Shown here: positions 26,425 to 35,473 of the stretch, in pieces
Layout of the letters: the number at the start of each line of letters is the position of its first letter
How positions within the stretch are numbered: position 1 is the stretch's first letter
Assembly (NCBI GenBank): GCA_002501085.1
Contig: DLRL01000019.1
Location: forward strand, 1 to 64,000
From: Gemmatimonadales bacterium UBA7889
GTDB taxonomy: Bacteria > Gemmatimonadota > Gemmatimonadetes > Longimicrobiales > Gaopeijiaceae
Direction of reading: 5' to 3'
Length of the DNA stretch: 64,000 nucleotides
The notes under the pieces: generated by a model
Told to the model about the DNA's origin: nothing
The model's input: only the letters and a program-made list of their open reading frames with translations
The model's database searches: none
Made by a program: the position numbers and the translations under genes

Positions 26425-28661
26425 CAGAATGCCTGGCCAATCGAAATGTGTAGTTGGAAGAGCTGGAAGGAGAATGATGAAGCTTCTCCGAAAAGCATCG
26501 AGGTGTTAAGCGCCGCTAGTTCATGCGTTCGCACGTACGGAATGACGTTATCGTCAATCCTTATGCGGTCACTCTCCTCATGCACATTCGGATCGAACAT
26601 CTTCAATTGTGATGTGACAACCACAAGGGGATCCCCTGCTCCAAAACGATATGCGAGATCTATACGTATCGGCCCGACCGGGCTGAGGTATCGAACTCCG
26701 ACACCAGGAGTTACCTCGAGTTTGGAGAGATCAACTTTGTCACGTCCGCCCCAAACCTGTCCAACATCAGTGAACGTTACCCATTCAAGATTCAATCCGA
26801 TGGGGAACCGGAGTTCGAGATTCCCCTCCAGTACTCGAGTTCCACCAGTAGGACGTGGAACGAATCGACCTTCATTTATGGATGTGGGGTCACAAGAAAG
26901 ATCCATTAATTCCGAAGGGTTGCACCCTGCTCCCTCTGGCCCAGGCCCCAGGAGCCGCACAGGATCAATTGTGAGGACCCTGGGGCCCAGTCGGCCCTGT
27001 GCAAAACCGCGAACCGAGTTCGCGCCACCGGCATAAAAGCGTTTCTGAGGATGAACTAGGTCGAATGTCCCAGGCGTCTGCAGTAGCGCTTCAAATGCAC
27101 CTGCACCAACCCACCCACCACGTATTCGAGCCGCAAACACTCCAGATCGTCCAAGCCCAGAATATAGGGTGCCTTCAGCTATGGCCCGGTCATACCGAAA
27201 ATTTGAGCCCGTCCACTGGGATGCGTGTTCAACCTCTAGGACTACGCTGTATCCGCGACTGGGGTTGAGAATGTTATTTGCAAGATTGCGATTGAGGCTG
27301 AACCCGATAGGAGCAAGCCAATTGGCATCCTGTAGAATCGAGACATCCTCTGGGCTACATACCAGCAAATTTGTGCAGAACAGCACTTCTGCGGCATCGA
27401 GCCGAGCTAGTTCTGGCCTGTATGAAAGTGTAAAGGAAGTCTGAGGGCCGATCAGGCGTGTGAGAGCTAATTCAATACCAACGGCCTCACGGATGAAAAC
27501 ATCGGGAAGGCTTTGCCGCTCAATGAACAAAGCCGTGTTGAAGGAGTTTCGAGTAGAAAAAATCCACGGTTGGACAAAATCTAACGAGACGGTCCCCGTC
27601 AATTCCCCAAACTCTTCCGTTCCACCCTGAGGGCAAAGCACATCCTGGAGCTGAGGTGTCAGTAGATTTGCGACCCTCCCGCGGACCTGAAGAAGCCGAC
27701 CTCCCCCGAAGAAGTTCCTCGCCGCCCATTGGGCCTCGACACCGAAACATTCAGCTGTAGTCCAGCCACCCCCATAGCGAACACGGTAAGCGTCTCCCTC
27801 TACCACGTTGACGGCGATGGGAATCACAGAATCAGGATCAGACTGAAAGTCACTTGTTACCGAAGCGCTACGGATAATATCCAGTCCAAAGAGCCTGCCC
27901 TGCCCCTGCTGTACCTCATCTCGGCTGTATAGATCTCCCGCACTAAATTGCAAAGTATTGAGAACGGTCTCTTCACTGAGCTCGGAGTTCCCGGATACCA
28001 TAATGGATCCGTAACGCACTCTGGATCCGGGATCGATGTCGAATGTAACCAGCGCTGTATACGGCTCGACCGCTGGTATCATATGCCTGCGAAGAACATT
28101 GACCCGACCATAACCTCTGTTCGCAAGACGGCGCTCTAGAGTGTCCCTGGTTGCATTCAGAGCGAGAATACTCAATCGGTCGCCGGGCTGTAGCGGGAGT
28201 CCTTCAAAAAGACCATCCTCAGTGACCTCGTCACTACCCTCAAAGTCGACTCTCGTAGCGATAACCGGCTCACCCTCATCAATAATGAACGAGACAGTGG
28301 CCCGACCTGCCTCTCCGAGTGATGTAAGAGTATCGACATTGATTTCGCGAAACCCTCTCTGGTAGTACCAAGCCTCAAGCCTCAGGCGATCCAGAGGGAC
28401 ATCTCGCTCCGGCAAGTAGAAGCGCTGTATAGCAAAATTCACACCTGCCCAGCAGAATGGTGCGAAAACCACTGACCGACACTCGGTTTCTCTTGTTACA
28501 ATCGCGCGAGCCAAAGAGTCATCCGGAAATGATTCGTTTCCTTGAAAAATCACCCTGCTTACTTCGGTCCTACCTACCTGTGACAATGCCGGTGATGGGA
28601 TCAATGCCCAGACGCATAGAGCAATCCATATGATAGAGTGCAGGAAACGGGGTCGAATCAT
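26424..28661 (-). CDS. Omp85-family outer membrane protein (TamA/BamA-like)
   Basis: This 745-aa protein has a signal peptide (IIWIALCVWALIPSPALSQ, cleavage near 28). Several POTRA-type repeats follow (about 30-310, for example SRVIFQGNESFPDDSLARAI and RYGSIMVSGNSELSEETVL), then a 16-strand barrel domain. Omp85 landmarks are FYAGGANSVRGFAQGRLGP and the terminal aromatic residue (QAF). It inserts beta-barrel proteins in the outer membrane. Coupling to tamB argues for TamA, but the POTRA number seems higher than three, so BamA-like is possible. The tail beyond IDLAYRFG is about 65 residues, longer than usual for the family. Confidence 0.9.
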   Translation of the reverse strand: MIRPRFLHSIIWIALCVWALIPSPALSQVGRTEVSRVIFQGNESFPDDSLARAIVTRETECRSVVFAPFCWAGVNFAIQRFYLPERDVPLDRLRLEAWYYQRGFREINVDTLTSLGEAGRATVSFIIDEGEPVIATRVDFEGSDEVTEDGLFEGLPLQPGDRLSILALNATRDTLERRLANRGYGRVNVLRRHMIPAVEPYTALVTFDIDPGSRVRYGSIMVSGNSELSEETVLNTLQFSAGDLYSRDEVQQGQGRLFGLDIIRSASVTSDFQSDPDSVIPIAVNVVEGDAYRVRYGGGWTTAECFGVEAQWAARNFFGGGRLLQVRGRVANLLTPQLQDVLCPQGGTEEFGELTGTVSLDFVQPWIFSTRNSFNTALFIERQSLPDVFIREAVGIELALTRLIGPQTSFTLSYRPELARLDAAEVLFCTNLLVCSPEDVSILQDANWLAPIGFSLNRNLANNILNPSRGYSVVLEVEHASQWTGSNFRYDRAIAEGTLYSGLGRSGVFAARIRGGWVGAGAFEALLQTPGTFDLVHPQKRFYAGGANSVRGFAQGRLGPRVLTIDPVRLLGPGPEGAGCNPSELMDLSCDPTSINEGRFVPRPTGGTRVLEGNLELRFPIGLNLEWVTFTDVGQVWGGRDKVDLSKLEVTPGVGVRYLSPVGPIRIDLAYRFGAGDPLVVVTSQLKMFDPNVHEESDRIRIDDNVIPYVRTHELAALNTSMLFGEASSFSFQLFQLHISIGQAF

Positions 28662-28846
28662 GCCGGGGAGGCTTCCTTTCGGCCCAAACCGGGTGGCCTT
28701 TCGTTCTTTCTGGGAAGTGGATCCCGAGCCAAGAATATTCTTGTTAGGTAGAATGCTGTGACTCCGACACCTAATGCGACTGCCGCAGATGCTAATGCAG
28801 CTCGAAAATTCTCGCTGCGAGTAGGGGCATTACGGATATAGCGCAT
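28658..28846 (-). CDS. Small single-helix membrane protein
   Basis: This 62-aa protein has one hydrophobic helix (about 16-38: AALASAAVALGVGVTAFYLTRIFL) flanked by basic residues, with a Pro/Arg/Lys-rich tail (DPLPRKNERPPGLGRKE). I do not recognise it. It overlaps the Omp85 gene by 4 bases (ATGA) and starts 8 bases after the metallophosphoesterase stop, with AGGA upstream. It is therefore probably translated and coupled to outer-membrane assembly genes. Role unknown. Confidence 0.6.
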   Translation of the reverse strand: MRYIRNAPTRSENFRAALASAAVALGVGVTAFYLTRIFLARDPLPRKNERPPGLGRKEASPA

Positions 28847-28854
28847 AGTCGATC

Positions 28855-29718
28855 CTAGGCCCTCTCTTCACTTGCCATGTGCCTGGGTAGTGACGGGGGC
28901 TCATTAGACATATGTCGTCGCATCAAGGAAATGGGTTCCAAAGCTTCAAAGGCCTGTTCACTATTCGATAAGAGATACGGAGTAACCTTGATCCGACCTT
29001 CCATTACATCCAAGACGTTCACACTGTTTGTGCCCTTTTCTTCTCCTCTACCCCTGCGTGATGTCGCGGTCCCAGCAGTAATGAGTGGAACCGCAAAGTT
29101 TTTTCCCGGAACCACATCCCTCGACATTGCAACTTGCATCCGGTGAAGGTGCCCACTCAGCACTACATCCACCTCCATCTCTTCGATCTGATTGATGATC
29201 AGTGGAGCAGTCGGTATAGGTCGCCCTCCGCCTCCGGCACTCTTGCACACAAAGTGATGGTGCGTGACAAGAACTCGAATCCCTTCTGTCGGCTCGCTAT
29301 CGAAGCTCTGCCGGGCAAATCTGAGTTGAGCCTGAGTCAGGCGCCCACCAACAATCGCGCTCCACGGTGATGCAGAGTTCAGCGCGACCACTGTTGCTCC
29401 TGGAATCACAGTCACCGAATCAAGATCATGAGGAATAGTGCGATTCCAACTTCTGTACGGGACCAATAAGCGCTCCCAAAACCTGTAGAGTGGCACGTCG
29501 TGGTTCCCTGGTGTCACGACAAGAGGTACCTGGGGCAATGCTTCAAGAAATTTCCATGCAGCTTGAAACTCATGAACCTTAGCCCGCTGGGTGAGGTCAC
29601 CCGAAATGACTATCAGATTCGGGTCTACTTCAAATGCTAGCTGACGAAGTGCTTTGGCGGCACGAGGACGGAATGGTCGCCCCATTTGTAGGTCTGATCC
29701 GTGGAGGATCCTCAGCAT
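28855..29718 (-). CDS. Calcineurin-like metallophosphoesterase
   Basis: This 287-aa protein has all metal-binding blocks of the family: LHGSDLQMG (residues 5-13), VISGDLTQRA, VTPGNHDVP, VLVTHHHFV and LSGHLHRM. The order D-x-x, GD, GNHD, H, GHxH is complete, so it should be an active di-metal phosphodiesterase or phosphatase in the cytoplasm; no signal peptide is seen. Substrates in this family include cyclic nucleotides, nucleotides and lipid precursors; the sequence does not decide. It lies 14 bases after lgt on the same strand and just before the small membrane protein gene. Confidence 0.9.
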   Translation of the reverse strand: MLRILHGSDLQMGRPFRPRAAKALRQLAFEVDPNLIVISGDLTQRAKVHEFQAAWKFLEALPQVPLVVTPGNHDVPLYRFWERLLVPYRSWNRTIPHDLDSVTVIPGATVVALNSASPWSAIVGGRLTQAQLRFARQSFDSEPTEGIRVLVTHHHFVCKSAGGGGRPIPTAPLIINQIEEMEVDVVLSGHLHRMQVAMSRDVVPGKNFAVPLITAGTATSRRGRGEEKGTNSVNVLDVMEGRIKVTPYLLSNSEQAFEALEPISLMRRHMSNEPPSLPRHMASEERA

Positions 29719-29732
29719 TGATCCAGTGCTAC

Positions 29733-30590
29733 TCAGGAGCTGCGCGCAGGCTCAGAACGATTAGCACTCTTCATGCGCACTATCCCAACCAGTCCCACAG
29801 CTGCAATTGCAAGGCTCACCAGTTGTGCCAAGGTCAAGATACCGAAGAAGCGATCATCTTTGGCGCGTAGGAATTCGACCAGGAAGCGCTCTCCGCTCGC
29901 CATAACTAGCCAGAGCATGAAGAGTCTACCAGGACTGTTTTGATTTTGACGGACACGCCAAAGGAAGAAGAAGATCAGCGTGCTGATACCCACCTCGTAG
30001 AGTTGAGTTGGGTGGACTGGCACAATCTGACCATACTTCTCAATGAGTTCGGGATCTACTGAAATTCCGAAATCCCGCTCAATGATGTCTACTCGGGTAG
30101 GAGGGGCACCCCTTGGAAATGCTATACCGAAAATAGAGTCGGTTGGACGACCCCAATCATCTCCCACGAGGAAGCAGCCCATACGGCCTACGGCATAGCC
30201 CAATGCAAGAGCGGGAGCGATAGCATCAGCGGTACGACGCAGAGGCAATCTTCTTCGACGAATCTCCCATATAACCAATGCCGTAGCGAGCAAGAAGCCG
30301 CCATACCAAACAAGGCCACCGCGAGAGAAAATCAGGGCTGCGGGGTCACTCGCGAGTCTCTCATAGTTAAGGAGGACGTAATAGCCCTTAGCTCCGAGAA
30401 TCCCGCCCACGACACCCATAAACACCAAATCCCAAGCTCTTTCAGGATCCTCGCCCATCCGTTCCAACTCTGACCGAATGATCCAGCCACCAGTCAGAAA
30501 CGCTAAGAGCATAAACACCCCAAATGAGGTGATCGGCATTCCACCTACTCCTGGAAGCCAGCCTGGAAGTTCAAAAATGACGGGATACAT
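29733..30590 (-). CDS. lgt: Prolipoprotein diacylglyceryl transferase
   Basis: This 285-aa inner-membrane enzyme attaches diacylglycerol from phosphatidylglycerol to the lipobox cysteine of prolipoproteins. Seven or so hydrophobic segments are present. The Lgt signature region reads GRMGCFLVGDDWGRPT followed by HPTQLYE, a variant of the textbook GRxGNF form that ends with the conserved H-P-x-Q-x-Y-E. The several lipobox proteins in this window (GH3, NamZ, cyclase) are its expected substrates. The start is ATG at 30590, about 57 bases after tsaD. Confidence 0.95.
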   Translation of the reverse strand: MYPVIFELPGWLPGVGGMPITSFGVFMLLAFLTGGWIIRSELERMGEDPERAWDLVFMGVVGGILGAKGYYVLLNYERLASDPAALIFSRGGLVWYGGFLLATALVIWEIRRRRLPLRRTADAIAPALALGYAVGRMGCFLVGDDWGRPTDSIFGIAFPRGAPPTRVDIIERDFGISVDPELIEKYGQIVPVHPTQLYEVGISTLIFFFLWRVRQNQNSPGRLFMLWLVMASGERFLVEFLRAKDDRFFGILTLAQLVSLAIAAVGLVGIVRMKSANRSEPARSS

Positions 30591-30646
30591 GCCAGTCTAA
30601 CTTCGCCTGACTACGAATTCACTGGAACCACCTATAGCCTTACTGT

Positions 30647-31708
30647 TCACGCCACACTCTGCTCAAGCCCGGGGAGTGCCATGGTCGCTGAGGCTGAAAT
30701 ATCAGGTTCAGCTACATCGCCTCGATCGTAACGGAAGCGCGCTGCGCGAGCGATCATTGCAGCATTGTCTAAAGAAAGGCGTGTTGAGGCATGGAACAGT
30801 TCTCCCTCAGTACCAAGTCGGCTCGCAAGCTCGTCACACAGCCTCCTATTAGCGCTAACTCCGCCACCGACAAGGACGCGGGCGCACTTGGTCTGTCCAA
30901 CAGCCCTCATAGTCTTGGAGGCGAGCACATCTACAGCAGCTTCCTGAAAACCAGCAGCGACGTTAGCGATTTCTGAAGACAATACACCGTCCAACTCAAG
31001 CCTTCTTACCAATTCTACCACAGCTGTCTTCAGGCCGCTAAATGAAAAGTCATAAAATTCAGCGTCATCCGGTTTTTGGTTGCCGCGAAGCATCGGCCTA
31101 GGGAGTTTATAACGCGAGGCTTTACCCTCAGAAGCGAGACGCTCGATCAAGGGTCCGCCGGGATACCCTAATCCCAAAAGCTTAGCCACCTTGTCGAAAG
31201 CTTCACCAGCTGCATCGTCCCTGGTTTCTCCCAATAATCGGTATTCTCCCCACTTTACCGCATGGACTAGGAGTGTATGGCCACCTGAGACGAGAAGAGC
31301 CACGAAAGGCGGCTGTGCGGCGCTGTTTTCTAGTGAAGGCGAAAACAGGTGCCCTTCCATATGATGAACAGCAACGAGAGGGCGATCACACGCGAAAGAA
31401 GCCGCCTTGCTCCAGGATAATCCGACTAGCAGAGCACCAATAAGCCCAGGTCCAGCTGTAACTCCAAATACATCGATTTCACGCAGTGAAACCTCTGCCT
31501 GACGGAGCGTTTCTTCCACCACTAAATCAACCTTCTGCAAATGAGCTCGTGCTGCGAGTTCTGGCACTACTCCCCCAAATACTTCATGCCCGTCTTGAGA
31601 GAGGATCACATGGCCGAGAATAGTATTCCCTCCATCGAGCACTGCAGCCGATGTCTCGTCGCAAGATGTCTCTAGGCCTAAAACCAAAGGGCGCGAGGTA
31701 TTACTCAC
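30647..31708 (-). CDS. tsaD: tRNA N6-threonylcarbamoyladenosine transferase, TsaD
   Basis: This 353-aa member of the ASKHA fold transfers threonylcarbamoyl from TC-AMP to A37 of ANN-decoding tRNAs, together with TsaB and TsaE. Typical blocks are LGLETSCDETSAAV (10-23), the metal-binding VHHMEGH (114-120), FVALLVSGGHT and the C-terminal LVGGGVSANRRLCDELAS. The start is GTG and overlaps the YbbR-like gene by 4 bases, so the two are coupled. TsaB and TsaE are not in the window. Confidence 0.96.
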   Translation of the reverse strand: MSNTSRPLVLGLETSCDETSAAVLDGGNTILGHVILSQDGHEVFGGVVPELAARAHLQKVDLVVEETLRQAEVSLREIDVFGVTAGPGLIGALLVGLSWSKAASFACDRPLVAVHHMEGHLFSPSLENSAAQPPFVALLVSGGHTLLVHAVKWGEYRLLGETRDDAAGEAFDKVAKLLGLGYPGGPLIERLASEGKASRYKLPRPMLRGNQKPDDAEFYDFSFSGLKTAVVELVRRLELDGVLSSEIANVAAGFQEAAVDVLASKTMRAVGQTKCARVLVGGGVSANRRLCDELASRLGTEGELFHASTRLSLDNAAMIARAARFRYDRGDVAEPDISASATMALPGLEQSVA

Positions 31709-32688
31709 CGGAGTGCCTGATTAGTCCCAGTCAATCCCTGAGCAGCCCTTTTGGCAGTCACCATAGTAGTCTCAGAAATAGCGGTCACAAACTCGGGAAT
31801 CCCTTCTAGCCGCAACGGAACACGTCGCTCTTCACCTGGCAGGATGCCCTCAAGATCCTCAGGTGATACCCAGACCCTAAGCAAGCTCGGATCTAGTGCA
31901 TTCACTAGGCTTCTGGGTCCAGAAAACCGGACCGCGACCACTACCGGTTCTATCGTCACATCAGCGCCGATCCTCTCAGCATCAAACTGTACAGAGAATC
32001 CTTGTAAAACCCGCTCAATGTCGTCTTCTACGTTGAGCCCCATGGTGACAACATCAGGAGAGACGTACGCGCCGGATAAGCTTGACGTGTCGATAGCCAC
32101 AGAGAAAACCCCGGATTTCTCGACTATGGCAAGATCAAACGGCTCCAACCAGACCGAGTCTAATTGAGAAATCTGACTCTCCGAACCACGAACTCTTACG
32201 TTCAACGGAGCCAACCCAACAGAGCTGGCCAAAGCAAGATTGTCACGTAACTCGCCATAGACACGGGTTGCTATGGGAAGGATGCGTGTCATTGTAGGCT
32301 CAAACATGAGCTCTATCATCGCCGGTGAGATGAATTCTACCGTCAGGCCGGTCGACTGACCAAGTTCAACCCAATCACGGTCGAGGAATACGCTCGTATC
32401 AGGTGTTCCAACTTGACTAATTGGGATACTCAGAGCTGTACCTTCACGATCCAGTCTGATGATATCACGGGATGAGCCACTAAGTTGGAGTTCGACCTCT
32501 GCAGGAGTAGTAGGCCCAGCGAGGGTCCACAACGTGTCGGTCAATTCAACCCGAACCGGTACCCTTTGAAAACTTTCAGAAGAAGTGCGTGGCTCAGTTT
32601 GAACCAGAGCCCATAAGAAGACGGACAGGCCTAATGCCGCCAGCTTTAGCCTCCAGTCACGGATCCATGCACTTCTTTTCCTAGGCAT
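31705..32688 (-). CDS. YbbR/CdaR-domain membrane-anchored protein
   Basis: This protein is about 327 aa from the ATG at 32688 (MPRKRSAW); the open frame runs further upstream into the thioredoxin gene, which is unlikely to be translated in this frame. It has an N-terminal basic stretch, one membrane helix (LKLAALGLSVFLWALV) and then three or so YbbR repeats (FQRVPVRVEL, PIATRVYGEL, GFSVQFDAERIG). In Firmicutes CdaR binds and regulates the c-di-AMP cyclase CdaA; no cdaA gene is beside it here. It lies between a TlpA-like thioredoxin gene and tsaD. Confidence 0.85.
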   Translation of the reverse strand: MPRKRSAWIRDWRLKLAALGLSVFLWALVQTEPRTSSESFQRVPVRVELTDTLWTLAGPTTPAEVELQLSGSSRDIIRLDREGTALSIPISQVGTPDTSVFLDRDWVELGQSTGLTVEFISPAMIELMFEPTMTRILPIATRVYGELRDNLALASSVGLAPLNVRVRGSESQISQLDSVWLEPFDLAIVEKSGVFSVAIDTSSLSGAYVSPDVVTMGLNVEDDIERVLQGFSVQFDAERIGADVTIEPVVVAVRFSGPRSLVNALDPSLLRVWVSPEDLEGILPGEERRVPLRLEGIPEFVTAISETTMVTAKRAAQGLTGTNQALR

Positions 32689-32692
32689 TCTG

Positions 32693-33253
32693 TTATCCGT
32701 TCGCCAGTAGGCGACGCACAAGATCTTGGTTAACAGGAGCATCCCAACGTGTGCCGCCTGCAACCTTCTTGTAGATCAGCCCATCCTTCCCAATCAAGAA
32801 TGTCTCGGGGACACCTGTAGTCTGGTAAGTTCGCTGTATATCTCCGGACGGATCATGGAGAATCCGGAAAGTTAGGCCCAAATCTTTAGCAAATAGATCT
32901 AGGTCACCACCCGCTCTACCGAAATCATCGGACTGACCTAGAGGCGCATCGATACTAACAGCAAGAATCTCAAAGTCTTCGTCGTCGAGTTCATCATAGA
33001 GGCGTTGCATCGAGGGCATCTCCTCGAGGCAGGGCTCACACCAAGTTGCCCAAATATTCAGAAGGATGACCCGTCCATCGAAGTCTTCCAATGACATGGT
33101 GATGCCATCTAGGGATTTAGCAGAAAAGGTCGGTGCACTCGCTCCCGTGATCACCGGCTGAAGGCTTTCCCGCTTAACCCAAGCAAAGCCAACGACCATT
33201 GCTGTCATAAGTATCGCCCAAAGATAGGGGGATCGGAGGAATTTTCGCTTCAT
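32693..33253 (-). CDS. TlpA/ResA-family membrane-anchored thioredoxin
   Basis: This 186-aa protein has an N-terminal membrane anchor (about 9-25, YLWAILMTAMVVGFAWV) and a periplasmic thioredoxin domain of the AhpC-TSA/ResA type. The redox motif is WCEPC (71-75) in LLNIWATWCEPCLEEMPSMQ. PETFLIGKDGLIYKKVAG near the end is the usual cis-Pro block. It probably reduces disulfides of periplasmic proteins, for example apocytochrome c in cytochrome maturation; no ccm genes are in the window. The YbbR-like gene starts just after its stop. Confidence 0.92.
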   Translation of the reverse strand: MKRKFLRSPYLWAILMTAMVVGFAWVKRESLQPVITGASAPTFSAKSLDGITMSLEDFDGRVILLNIWATWCEPCLEEMPSMQRLYDELDDEDFEILAVSIDAPLGQSDDFGRAGGDLDLFAKDLGLTFRILHDPSGDIQRTYQTTGVPETFLIGKDGLIYKKVAGGTRWDAPVNQDLVRRLLANG

Positions 33254-33329
33254 GCGATGTCTCCGAATCCCTTTTGGGATAATGATTCTGAGCTCACTTA
33301 AGCCCTCCGGTTCCTACGGCCAATAGGAG

Positions 33330-34160
33330 TCATTGTTCCATGCTCTCTCCACTCGCACCAACCTTGAGGCGCACCTCGGCTCCTCGCTCCAACTCGATTT
33401 CAGACGCAGGTTCCTGCTCAACCACAACACCCTGGTCTCTACCGAAGCGAAAGACTTCCTCAATTTCAGAAACCACGAGCCCGAGTGAATCAAGTAAAAC
33501 CAACGCCTCTTCTCTATCCAGTCCCAGGACTAATGGCATTGCCACTAAAGCTGGACCAGTACTCACGATCATAAGTACCTCAGCCGGTAGTGGGATGATA
33601 GTGTCGGGAGGAGGAAAGACCTCCAGCACGCTACCCCGAGGCAAGTCGGCCTCAGCCGTATCCATAGACACAATAAATCCACTGCTCTCAAGAACGATTT
33701 GAGCGCGGTCTTCAGTCAGCCCTAGCACATCGGGTACAGATCGTAATTGAGGACCAAGGCTGACCGTAACCCTCACTTGGCTTTCCGGCCTGAGTACCTG
33801 TCCTGGAAGTGGTGACTGGCCGATGATCAACGCCTCTGGTACAGATGGATGTAGCAGGGAGTCAATTTCACCTAAAACCAAACCTGCGCCCGTTAAGCGT
33901 TCACGAGCGGTGGCAAGCCCTCCTCTGCGAATATCCGGTACTTCGAAGAGATCCCCCGTAGGAGGTGGAAGTGGGAAGATGAATTGTGTGGTTATCAGAT
34001 AGCCACCGAACCAACCAAATAGAGCAAGTATTAGCACACTAAACCACAGGCGAGAGTACCTACCCTGTCCTCCTCTCTCGTTGCTAGCCCCAGCGATTGG
34101 CCCACGCGATTTATCACGCCGACTGCGCCTTCTCCGGGCAAGCGAGCCCCCTAACTTCAA
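33330..34160 (-). CDS. Membrane protein with three PASTA domains
   Basis: This 276-aa protein has a basic, Arg-rich cytoplasmic N-terminus (about 1-38), one membrane helix (LWFSVLILALFGWFGGYLI) and three extracytoplasmic PASTA repeats. Each repeat starts near VPD/MPLV and ends in VS-LG or V-TG; they begin near residues 78, 146 and 213. PASTA domains bind peptidoglycan stem peptides or glycan. In many bacteria they are attached to Ser/Thr kinases or penicillin-binding proteins, but here neither catalytic domain is present. It overlaps rsmB by 4 bases. Confidence 0.88.
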   Translation of the reverse strand: MKLGGSLARRRRSRRDKSRGPIAGASNERGGQGRYSRLWFSVLILALFGWFGGYLITTQFIFPLPPPTGDLFEVPDIRRGGLATARERLTGAGLVLGEIDSLLHPSVPEALIIGQSPLPGQVLRPESQVRVTVSLGPQLRSVPDVLGLTEDRAQIVLESSGFIVSMDTAEADLPRGSVLEVFPPPDTIIPLPAEVLMIVSTGPALVAMPLVLGLDREEALVLLDSLGLVVSEIEEVFRFGRDQGVVVEQEPASEIELERGAEVRLKVGASGESMEQ

Positions 34161-35470
34161 TGCATCCTCCTCAACCGGGCCGCGAACGATCCATCTCGCC
34201 CATCCTTGTCAGGGTGCACACAAAGGTAGCCGCTCTCATCCAGAAATTCTCCGGCTACTGTGTCACTCGGTTCTAGTTCAAAATCAAGATTCCTCAAAAG
34301 AAAGCCCTGTACCAACTCATGGTTTTCTTCTGGCTCAAGAGTACAGGTGGAGTAAATAAGTAGCCCACCCACACGGACGAGGGGTGCCGCAGAATCCAAT
34401 AGTCGATCTTGGACCCTAGTGATCTTGGATACTGAATCTGGGCTGAGACGCCAGCGTATATCGGGATGACGCGCAAGAGTACCAGTACCTGTGCATGGCA
34501 CATCCAATAAGACTGCATCTGCCGATTTGATCGGTGGATTATGTGCATCAGCAACGACACAATTGACCTCAACACCTGTCCTCTTCGCATTCTCTTGAAC
34601 CATACGCATGCGTGACTCCGAGCAGTCGGCAGCTAAAGTAGACCGAACCCCTGTGGCAATTGTGAGAGCCTTGCCACCAGGTGCCGCACATAAATCAGCA
34701 ACTTCCATGCCTGGTGATATATTTGCGTAACATGTCACAAGATGTGACGCCGGATCCTGAATGACTGCTTCGGGCAATGCCACCAACGCAGCTGCCGGAC
34801 TTGAAGACGGCCTCAACCTCAAGCATTCAGTTCCATAGCCCACAGGATCTCCATCCAGTCCGGCCATCCTCAAGGTTTCCAGGGCCTCTTCTGCTCGTGC
34901 ATGGAGAGGAGTTAAACAGGCTAACGGGCGAGTATTGTTAGCTTCAATGAGGTCAAAGACCTTCTGAGTACCCCATCTCTTGAGCCAACGGTCGACCAGC
35001 CACCTTGGATGAGATCCCCATGTCGTAAAGAATCCTACTGGATCAGAATCAAGATCTGGGAATTCCGTCGTATCAGCTCCCACTGCAGCCAACCTTCGTA
35101 ACACAGCATTCACAAGTCCAGCTGCGCCCTTACCCGCTAGTGCGCGTACCTGAGCTACTGCCTCTGAAACTGCCGCGTAGTCAGGCACCGAATGCATATA
35201 AAGCAACTGGTAGGCGGCAAGCCTTAGGACTTCTCGTACGTTCGGATCGAGAGTATCCATACCCCTGTGCACATGAGGTGAAAGTAGATAATCAAGTCGA
35301 CCTTGAAGTCTTGTCACACCATAGGAGAGTTCGTGAGCGAACGCTCGCTCTCGAGCTTCCACACCTTGGATGCATGACCCCAGAGCTCTGTCGAGCCGAC
35401 GTCCGCGCTCAACTTGTTCACGTATTTTATAGGCGGTCCGTCGGCCAAGGCTGCACCCGTCTCTTGTCAC
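34157..35470 (-). CDS. rsmB: 16S rRNA (cytosine-967-C5)-methyltransferase, RsmB
   Basis: This 437-aa protein has an N-terminal NusB-like RNA-binding domain (about 1-140; DRALGSCIQGVEARERAFAHELSYGVTRLQGRLDYLLS) and a C-terminal Rossmann SAM-dependent methyltransferase. The SAM motif is VADLCAAPGGKALTIA. Both cysteines of the m5C mechanism are present, in LLDVPCTGTG and YSTCTLEPEEN. It starts at GTG 4 bases after the thiG stop and overlaps the PASTA gene. A methyltransferase with NusB fusion is normal for RsmB. Confidence 0.95.
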   Translation of the reverse strand: MTRDGCSLGRRTAYKIREQVERGRRLDRALGSCIQGVEARERAFAHELSYGVTRLQGRLDYLLSPHVHRGMDTLDPNVREVLRLAAYQLLYMHSVPDYAAVSEAVAQVRALAGKGAAGLVNAVLRRLAAVGADTTEFPDLDSDPVGFFTTWGSHPRWLVDRWLKRWGTQKVFDLIEANNTRPLACLTPLHARAEEALETLRMAGLDGDPVGYGTECLRLRPSSSPAAALVALPEAVIQDPASHLVTCYANISPGMEVADLCAAPGGKALTIATGVRSTLAADCSESRMRMVQENAKRTGVEVNCVVADAHNPPIKSADAVLLDVPCTGTGTLARHPDIRWRLSPDSVSKITRVQDRLLDSAAPLVRVGGLLIYSTCTLEPEENHELVQGFLLRNLDFELEPSDTVAGEFLDESGYLCVHPDKDGRDGSFAARLRRMH

Positions 35471-35473
35471 GGC

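Noticed and set aside
31751..32167. 138-aa plus-strand open frame over the YbbR-like gene
   Set aside because: Antisense shadow with biased composition and no ribosome binding site; the minus-strand YbbR protein is well supported.
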